Under the pieces are notes generated by a model, which saw only the letters and a program-made list of their open reading frames with translations, did not search any database and was not told the DNA's origin. Positions 44,201 to 50,900 of a DNA stretch of 63,349 nucleotides are shown piece after piece. Location of the stretch: NCBI GenBank assembly GCA_020628645.1, contig JAHDES010000035.1, positions 1-63,349 on the forward strand. Reading direction: 5' to 3'. Position numbers and translations under genes: made by a program. Each line of letters opens with the position of its first letter. Position 1 is the first letter of the stretch. The stretch comes from Saprospiraceae bacterium. Its GTDB lineage: Bacteria; Bacteroidota; Bacteroidia; Chitinophagales; Saprospiraceae.

Positions 44201-44513
44201 CGCCAATAAAATCATGGCAGATGCCAAATCTGCTGCCGATAAAGCTAAAAATCAAGCCGTTGCTCTAGCCGATAAAGGAAGAGATGAAGCACATGCCTTA
44301 GCCGATCGAGAAGTAGAAAAAGTTAAAAATCCACTTAAAAAACTAGCCGCTCAAAAAGTGGCTGATCTTGCTAAGAAAAAAGCAGATGAAACACATCAAA
44401 AAGCGATACAAAAAGCAAATGATACACACGCAAACGCGCTCAAAAAAGCAGAAGATCGCGCCGATGCCGAACGAAAAAAATACCAAGCAAAAATTGATGC
44501 TCTAGGGAATTAA
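41274..44513 (+). CDS. AsmA-like protein with C-terminal coiled-coil tail
   Basis: 1079 residues. One N-terminal transmembrane helix (residues 6-26) is followed by the AsmA opening (VNAKVDFQDVNLSILWSFPD, FTLGLEELTVDG). Repeating beta segments (IDLSQNKYTLKDNDLKVNAL, EGLIRADFAVNTKMS) form the long groove of bridge-like lipid transporters. A low-complexity Glu/Thr stretch lies near 530. About 120 residues at the C-terminus are Ala/Lys/Glu-rich coiled coil (from about 950), which is unusual for AsmA proteins. It probably spans the periplasm and shuttles phospholipids to the outer membrane. Confidence 0.85.
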   Translation: MKLIKRFFLFVFVLLFLLVVAAVAIPYFYKDEIIALVKEEANKQVNAKVDFQDVNLSILWSFPDFTLGLEELTVDGVDEFEGVRLAEIDNFNLTLDLYSVINSDQPLAIKSVNLIRPNLNIQVLPSGKANYDIAKVTETVMEEEDINSEEDVMIFLLDRYSIKDGQLIYNDRAGATYVKIEDLNHIGKGDFTSTVYDLDTETSMNKLTARYDGITYLSKAKTSLDAIFNIDLSQNKYTLKDNDLKVNALQVKADGFVQLLDDAIDMDLTYSAPSNEFKHFLSLIPGAYIEGYEDVKANGIVKLDGFVKGRYQGNNYPAFKVNLDLKNGDFKYPDLPMGVDKINTVVSINSPSSNLDAMTIDIPQFAMNLAQNPFEATLKLATPISDPAIDTKVKGIINLQDFAKAFPVEGVKAMEGLIRADFAVNTKMSHIDQAAYDKVDMSGDLRITDMDYIATDMPPVRINDLRLDFSPQYVNMPTFDAQLGKSDIKADGRIDNILAYIAPDKTMKGTFKVRSANFDANEWMPAEETTETAAPTTPSSEETAASEEVFDRFDFTLDAKIGRIIYDVYEIKEAVAKGHFTPSKLSIDEYALQIGDSDMSGKGTITNVWNYLFANETLGGDITFVSNYMDLNQFMTPTEDAGAKPIKNEEEALEPILIPDNINMNIDANIKELIYTNMDLKDMKGQLVVANEQVRIEDASANTLGGNFAIEGGYNTQDAEKPTFDLAYTLKRLDVQKAFKTFNTFQAVAPIGKFIEGRFNSTLKMSGVLGQDMMPDLNTLSADGFMETLDAVLRNFKPLEAVGNQLDMNFFKSMNLKNSKNRFEIKDGAVIVRDIKQSIKGIDMDIDGTHGITQESMDYKIAAKIPRNLLQNNAVGAAANKGLDFLKSKASGAGINLDVGEFVNVLINLTGSITNPKVKFNVLGTDGETLTVKDVVNNVKDQVIDSLNTIKEEKIEEIKEDFSAKKAELTKEMNERANKIMADAKSAADKAKNQAVALADKGRDEAHALADREVEKVKNPLKKLAAQKVADLAKKKADETHQKAIQKANDTHANALKKAEDRADAERKKYQAKIDALGN

Positions 44514-44532
44514 ATTTTGAGGAGTGAGGGGG

Positions 44533-45258
44533 TCAGTTCTTCTTTGAGTGTTGGGTCTTTTTCTGGAAAACTTGTACTTCTGCGGCACTTAGTTTTCGCC
44601 ATTTGCCCACTTTGAGTTGCCCTAAGTCGAGGTGCATAATACGGATACGTTTAAGCGTTCTTACATTATAACCAAGGTATTCACACATACGGCGTATTTG
44701 ACGATTCAGTCCTTGTGTTAGAATAATCTTGAAGGTCGTTTTATTCAATTGTTGGAGGGTACATTTTTTGGTAACTGTATCTAATATTGGGACGCCATTT
44801 TGCATTCTTTTTAAGAATTTAGATGTAATAGGACGATCTACCGTAACGACATATTCTTTTTCATGCTGATTCTCGTGGCGAAGAATTTTATTTACAATAT
44901 CTCCATCATTCGTCAATAGTATCAATCCTGAAGATGCTTTATCCAAGCGACCAATTGGAAAAATACGTTGTGGAAAATTAATATAATCAATGATATTATC
45001 CTTGTCTTTGGGATCAGTGGTACAAGTAATCCCTGGTGGCTTATTAAAAGCTAAATACACGCGCTTCGGTCGTGCTTGTAAAGGATGTCCATCGACAAAA
45101 ACTTGGTCCTTCTCCCCTACTCGATTACCTTTCATCGCTACAGTTCCATTAATTTTTACACGCCCTGCCTCAATCCATCGGTCTGCCTCTCGCCTAGAAC
45201 AGATGCCTGTACTAGAGATGTATTTATTTAAACTGATGGATTCTTCTTTGTCTTTCAT
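44533..45258 (-). CDS. rluF: 23S rRNA pseudouridine synthase, RluF-like
   Basis: 241 residues. The S4 RNA-binding domain comes first (SLNKYISSTGICSRREADRW, GRVKING), then VYLAFNKPPGITCT and the catalytic GRLDKASSGL with Asp106. LTQGLNRQIRRMCEYLGY is the RsuA-class second motif. Length and order fit the RluF/RsuA group acting on U2604 of 23S rRNA. The exact target among RluB/RluE/RluF is inferred from the GLNRQIRRM and LKRIRIMHL segments. Confidence 0.88.
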   Translation of the reverse strand: MKDKEESISLNKYISSTGICSRREADRWIEAGRVKINGTVAMKGNRVGEKDQVFVDGHPLQARPKRVYLAFNKPPGITCTTDPKDKDNIIDYINFPQRIFPIGRLDKASSGLILLTNDGDIVNKILRHENQHEKEYVVTVDRPITSKFLKRMQNGVPILDTVTKKCTLQQLNKTTFKIILTQGLNRQIRRMCEYLGYNVRTLKRIRIMHLDLGQLKVGKWRKLSAAEVQVFQKKTQHSKKN

Positions 45259-45330
45259 TTTAAGTAAAACAATCTATTTATTTTGCTATGATTTTTTGAA
45301 TTGAGCGTTGACAAGTTTAAAAATTAACCT

Positions 45331-45370
45331 AAAAAAATAGGCAGAAAAAGAGATAAATCCTTTTCTGCCC
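45331..45370 (-). terminator. rho-independent terminator of the HTH gene
   Basis: Minus-strand GGCAGAAAAGG pairs with TTTTTCTGCC, followed by a T-run (seven T). It sits 170 bases past the HTH gene stop and before rluF. Confidence 0.7.
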
Positions 45371-45542
45371 ATAAAGGTAATACAAACTTGAATAAAATGA
45401 CTTAAGTAGTTTTAGGGGATTAATCGGGCAGAAAAAAAATCCTTTAAGATTTCCCAAAAAGGTCTAAAAACCTCCATACTGTCGGTATTTTTGCCCATTT
45501 CAGAAAATCATTTTTTTTGCCCAATTAATTAATACCCCTTAC

Positions 45543-45947
45543 TTACCCGCCGACCATTCGATATTTCTCTAATAATTCGTGGGTAAGATTTAGCTCACGC
45601 TCCTTCTCAAATAATTTCTTTTCAGCATGTGCTAATTTCAATTGCATATCATTGAATTCAGCATCTGTATATAAATTTCTTGGTGGAACACCTCCTGAAC
45701 GCACCACTGCTAAAGCAGGTGAAATAAAATCTTCTTCTAAAAAGATAGACACCTTCATTAAATCAAAAACATTCCCATAAAATGGAGAATTTAATCGGCT
45801 AGCAAAACACGTTCGGGTCAATTCTAATTGCTCCGCAACATAGGTTTTAGTATAAGAGGTGTTGTTTTCAATATGTTCTTTAATCATCTTCCCAATGTGT
45901 AAACCAAAAGGGGTATTCACATTTGAAGTATCATTAGCTTGCATCAT
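45543..45947 (-). CDS. small HTH DNA-binding protein with coiled-coil tail
   Basis: 134 residues. GLHIGKMIKEHIENNTSYTK, YVAEQLELTRTCFASRLNSP and VFDLMKVSIFLEEDF read as an XRE-type five-helix DNA-binding domain (about residues 15-75). The C-terminal ~40 residues (MQLKLAHAEKKLFEKERELN) form a coiled coil suited to dimerisation. A 13-bp palindrome lies upstream. It may regulate itself. The second Met could be the true start. Confidence 0.7.
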   Translation of the reverse strand: MMQANDTSNVNTPFGLHIGKMIKEHIENNTSYTKTYVAEQLELTRTCFASRLNSPFYGNVFDLMKVSIFLEEDFISPALAVVRSGGVPPRNLYTDAEFNDMQLKLAHAEKKLFEKERELNLTHELLEKYRMVGG

Positions 45948-45992
45948 ACGGTATAGGCTTTTAGGTCAATAGAAATGTATTTATAAGTACAA

Positions 45993-46005
45993 CACAACTA
46001 TTGTG
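45993..46005. promoter_or_regulatory. palindrome upstream of the HTH gene, candidate operator
   Basis: CACAA-CTA-TTGTG is a perfect 5+5 palindrome centred 52 bases before the HTH start. A near-consensus -7 box (minus TACATTTC) lies between it and the gene, so the palindrome falls about where -33 would be. Confidence 0.4.
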
Positions 46006-46053
46006 CCTATTAGACCGTCAGGTAGTCGTTATGAAAAACAACATTAGTTTAAA

Positions 46054-47148
46054 TTATTCCAACATAGTTTTTTCATATATTTTATACCTAGGGATTTGTT
46101 TGTTTAGCAAGGGATGATGTTTTATTAAATCTTGAGCTTGCTCGACCCAATATTCATGTTCAATACGTCCTTCTAAAAAGGATAATTGTTGCGTAATTAA
46201 ACGTATATCTTCCTTTGTCCATTTTGAGATTTGGTGAATAGAATATACTTTAACTCGACTCAACTTAGCAATATCTAAAGCTGTAAGCGTATTAATGAGT
46301 TGTAAATAATGGATTTCTTGAAGCTTCGCTTCTCTTTGAGAATTTATTTGATTTAGCACCTCTGATGGACGGATTGTTTTACTTAAACCCAAGCGTTTTC
46401 GAGCTTGAAAAATCCAGCTAGCATCTTGAATTTTTCGCTTAGGCAACTCCAATACTTGATTCAAAACAGTAGCGGATTTATCATCTAAATCGGCAATTTG
46501 GATCAAGGAATAAATTCCTAGCGCATTCATTTTTTGTTCAATAAATGCCCCTAGACCTTTTAAGTTCGTCAATCGATCGTGTGTATAAGCAGGAAGCAAA
46601 AAAGAAAGAGTTTGATTCGATTTTTTTTGAGCTATTCTTCCAATTGTTTGTCTGGTTTGCTTACCATGTAGAAAAACTTGCTGTTCTAAAACTTCATTTG
46701 CTTTTTTCTCTAGTTGTAATTCTTCATTAAGCAACTCAATTTCTTTATAAAGCGCAGCAGTATCTAGGTTTTCTTTTTTAGCTGCAATTTTTGACTTCAA
46801 GCGTTCTAATTTTATATCTGATCGCTTCGTAGATCGTTGTATTCTACTTCTAGCGTCTGCCAAAGCATGCTCTTTTTCAGCCAACTGTCGATTGAGTCGG
46901 TTATTTTCATTTTCAAGTGATAATGTTTGGAGCGTTAATCGTGTATTTTCTTCACGCTGATGGTTAGCAAAAGCTTCTAGATTACCATGATCCATTTCTA
47001 AATTTGTATAATCTTCTTTTGAAGTATACACTAATTTTTCTAAGTCTCCAACTCGCCCTTCTCTAATACGCCACGCAATAAACAGTCCCACACCAAAGGC
47101 AGCAAGAACAAAAGATACAATTTGAAAAATAGTAAGGGTGAACGTCAT
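46054..47148 (-). CDS. membrane-anchored coiled-coil protein with helix-hairpin-helix domains
   Basis: 364 residues. One N-terminal transmembrane helix (residues 5-25) is followed by coiled coil to about 165. Two helix-hairpin-helix units then follow: LTNLKGLGAFIEQKMNALGI with IQIADL, and LDIAKLSRVKVYSIHQISKW. Similar HhH tails occur in Rad51-N and DUF4332-like proteins and in predicted 5' DNA nucleases, but no catalytic residues are evident. It lies 26 bases 3' of an OmpA-like gene on the same strand, suggesting joint work at the envelope. Confidence 0.7.
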   Translation of the reverse strand: MTFTLTIFQIVSFVLAAFGVGLFIAWRIREGRVGDLEKLVYTSKEDYTNLEMDHGNLEAFANHQREENTRLTLQTLSLENENNRLNRQLAEKEHALADARSRIQRSTKRSDIKLERLKSKIAAKKENLDTAALYKEIELLNEELQLEKKANEVLEQQVFLHGKQTRQTIGRIAQKKSNQTLSFLLPAYTHDRLTNLKGLGAFIEQKMNALGIYSLIQIADLDDKSATVLNQVLELPKRKIQDASWIFQARKRLGLSKTIRPSEVLNQINSQREAKLQEIHYLQLINTLTALDIAKLSRVKVYSIHQISKWTKEDIRLITQQLSFLEGRIEHEYWVEQAQDLIKHHPLLNKQIPRYKIYEKTMLE

Positions 47149-47174
47149 TATGTTTAGGTTCTTCGAGTTTTATT

Positions 47175-47627
47175 TTAATTGATGATTCGTACTTCTACAC
47201 GTCTATTTTTTTTAGCGGGACTATCTGCCGATAAAGGCGTAGAATTGCTTTTGTGTTCAATAATGATGCGATCTTTAGGAAATTCCATTTCTTCCAATAC
47301 TTTACCAACTTGTGTAGCCCGATAACGTGCTACGCGTTCATTCCAAGCATCTGTGTCTCCATCGTCTGAATGCCCAACTATGCTGACTTTCAAACTAGGG
47401 TTTTCGCCCAGAAAAACTTTTAGATCATTGAAATAATCTTCAATTTGAGTGGTAATCCCCAATTTATATTTATTGGCTTGATAATATAAATTTAGGGGTG
47501 CAAATATAGGAGTGGAATCCTGTTGAGTGGCAATAGAACTATCTGAACTAGCACTCAACCAACCCGTTTTGGAAGGAAAACAGCAAAAGATTAGTAAAAC
47601 TAGTTTTACTAGAAAAGATTTTCTCAT
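47175..47627 (-). CDS. OmpA-C-like peptidoglycan-binding protein
   Basis: 150 residues. The signal peptide or anchor covers residues 1-24 and the OmpA domain fills the rest: LNLYYQANKYKL, VSIVGHSDDGDTDAWNERVA with the DAP-contacting Asp in the N-x-x-L/V-x-x-x-R region, and NRRVEVRI. It is short, with no barrel. It would attach to peptidoglycan and could tether the coiled-coil protein encoded downstream. Confidence 0.88.
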   Translation of the reverse strand: MRKSFLVKLVLLIFCCFPSKTGWLSASSDSSIATQQDSTPIFAPLNLYYQANKYKLGITTQIEDYFNDLKVFLGENPSLKVSIVGHSDDGDTDAWNERVARYRATQVGKVLEEMEFPKDRIIIEHKSNSTPLSADSPAKKNRRVEVRIIN

Positions 47628-47953
47628 AATATGTTTGTTTGTGATTTGAGTAAAAATTAATTTAATTAGTTTTCCCTACTAAAAAATTAAATATTACATT
47701 TTTAAATCACACATAGATTGTTCTTGTGATCAAATGACATTTGATATGATTCATGTAGACTGGAAATCGGTGATGGAATTTGTATGTTTAATTTGGAAAC
47801 ACTCTAGAGAAGAGTATTAAGTTATGTATCCTATAAAATTAAAAATAAAAAACTAGATCACAAAATCTTAGCGATAAAAAAAGAGCTGCCGAAGATTCGA
47901 CAGCTCGACTATATTTCTCAAAACTCGATTTCTAGTTAGTAAAAGCTACGTTT
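47628..47953. other. intergenic region with one terminator
   Basis: No gene seen. It carries the terminator of the second giant adhesin (47876-47906) and presumably the OmpA promoter, which I could not place. Confidence 0.6.
47876..47906 (-). terminator. rho-independent terminator of the second giant adhesin gene
   Basis: Minus-strand GAGCTGTCGAA pairs with TTCGGCAGCTC around a short loop, followed by TTTTTTT. Confidence 0.85.
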
Positions 47954-50900
47954 TTAATCTCTAGCTTTAAATAGTTTTTGTACACTTCGCTCTTTTTTAT
48001 CGCCGTACTCAATATGTAAATAATACATTCCTGCAGGATATTCTGATAAATCAATATCTTTAATTTCTGCTTTTTGAGCTAGTGAAAATTGATGTAGTAC
48101 ATGTCCAAATGCATTGGTAAGGGTAATATTTGCACCTTGTTCTACTTCCCGTTGCAACTCTACATGTACAATATTATGTACTGGATTAGGATAGGAGTGA
48201 ACAATAGCTGTTCGATTTGCTTGTTCATTGTCGTTATCCGCACAATCCACTACATCAATCATAATCTCATCTGTAGCGGTACATCCATTACGATCAACTG
48301 TTAAGGTAATCGTTTTTGTACCTGTAGAAGACCAACTAACCCCTCCTACATAACGCGTATTCGCGGTGTAAGGATCAGAATCATCTCCAAAATTCCAGTT
48401 ATAATTCGCTAAAACGCCTCCATCTGCAGCGATGAAACTAGTTGGTTCATTTATACATACTTCTACTGGTGCATCTACGATTTCTGCATCTGGATTAGGT
48501 AAGATTTTAAGTTTTACAATATTCGTTTCTCCACTAAATACATCACAACCTACTCTTCTTGCACAACGAATGAAATAAGTGGTTTGATAAATCGCACCTG
48601 GTTCTAAAACTGGTGAATTGGAATCTGGAACGGGTGTCCATTCGGTACTATTTAAAGAGAAACCATTTCCTGTATAGTTGACCATCCAAACATATTCAAT
48701 CGATCCTGTTCCTCCAATGGCAGGTGCTACACTATAAATTGGATCAGCAATTGCACCTGCTCCACATAAATCTTGGTCGCAACAGATTTCTCCTCCATTA
48801 ATTACATTTTCACAATCGTAGAAAATACCTGCATCAAAACTAAGATCATCCGCTTGACCATCCACTACACTAAAAGGAAGCGTTTGTCCAGAAAGAGGAT
48901 TCGCATCTGAATCTAAGTCATCATCTGTACCTTCATTTTGAAGCGTCAACATCGCATTATCAGGAAGACTACTCACCATAAATTCGATGATATACATTCC
49001 GGGAGCTACATCTTCAAAAAGATACATTCCCATATTATCTGTTGTTTCAGTTTGCACAATCATATCATCACTTGTACCAAATAATCCATCTGCCCCTGGT
49101 GCTATTAGTTTTACCATGATACCGCTTACACCCATTTCCATTTCATCTTGAATACCATCCATATCAGTATCCAACCAAACGACATCTCCAATATTTACTA
49201 AATCATAACAATCTTCTAAAGCTGGCCCACCAACCGTAACAGAATCTATTGCAACACAACCATTTCCATCTGTTACTGTCACATGATATGTGCCTTGCCC
49301 AACACCAAATACTGCTGCATTAAATTGGCTAAATGGAGTGTCCCATTTATAAGAATAAGGGCCTGAACCATTTAAAGCATTTGCCAATACATAACCATCA
49401 TCATTTGTACAAGTCGCATCTTCCGACAATACATAAATTCTAAATACTTCTGGGTTTGGAATAGATACACAAGCCCCTTCTGTACAGCCGTTTGCATCAG
49501 TCACCGTTACACAATAAACTCCTGCGGTTAAACCAGAAGGATTGACAATATCTTCTGCATTATCCCAATCATAGGTATAAGGTGCATTACCTCCACTTAC
49601 GATTAATTCTATACTTCCGTCTGCACTTCCATAACAAGTTGGTGCAGCACCAATTCCTAGAATAGAAATATTAGAAGGTGCCGTTAAATTTTCGCATGTC
49701 GTTGCTGTACAGCCATTTGCATCAGTTATCGTTAAACAGTAGCTTCCAGCTCCTAAACCATTTATAGAAGATGTGGTATCGTCTGTACTCCACAAATAAG
49801 TATAATCGCCAGTTCCTCCAGATACCGTTGATGTAATGGTGCCATTAATTTCACCAATACAAGTTGGATTTTGTGCAGTTAAGCTTAAATTGATGGAAGA
49901 AGGATCTACAATTTGATAGCATTCAGAAATAGAACAAGCATTTTCATCAGTAATGGTCACACAATATTCTCCTGCCGATAAATTAATTAAAGTATCATTT
50001 TGGGCTGTTGTATTCCAGTTTATTACATAATTTCCAGTACCACCACTTATATCTAAAGCTATACCTCCATCAGCATCTCCTGCACATGAAGGAGCTTGAA
50101 GTGTAGCACTTAATACAATCGAATTATTATTAACTAAATCAATACAAGTAGAAGCTGTACAATTATTTTCATCGCTTACGGTCACGCAATAAGTCCCAAC
50201 AGAAAGGTTGTTTATGTTGCCTGTATTGGCTGCATTATCCCATTGATAAGAATATGTTCCTGTTCCATTTGTAACCTGTAACTGAATAGCTCCATCATTT
50301 GCATCGGAACAAGTTGGGTGCGTTATATCAGATGTTATGGTAATTGGATCTGGATTTTCCAATGTATAACATTCTATCATTTCGCAAGCATTTGCATCTG
50401 TAATCGTTAAACAATAGGTGCCTGCGGATAAATTTTCGATAAAGAAAGTATCTCCTCCATTATCCCATGAAAAACCATAAGGAATCGTACCGCCTTCTAC
50501 AAAAATCTGAATACGTCCATCATTTCCATCTGCACAAGAAATATTGGTGATAGTAGGTGTAATGGTTAAAGCATCACCTCCAGAAATGGTCGTACAAATT
50601 GATTCACTACAGCCATTCGCATCTGTAACCGTCACACAGTATGTCCCAGCAGGAATATCATTTAACTCATTTGTTGTAGCTCCATTATCCCATAAATAGG
50701 TGAAAGGAGCAAGGCCATTATTTGAAACAACTCGTGTAAATCCATTAGAAGTTCCACATGTCGCATCTGTGTCTAAGGTGTATAAATCTAATGGCGCAGG
50801 TGCTGTGATTTCATAACAAACTACAGTAGAACAATTGTTTGCATCTGTAATCGTTACACAATAAGTACCTGCGGATAAATTTTCGATAACAAAGGAATTC

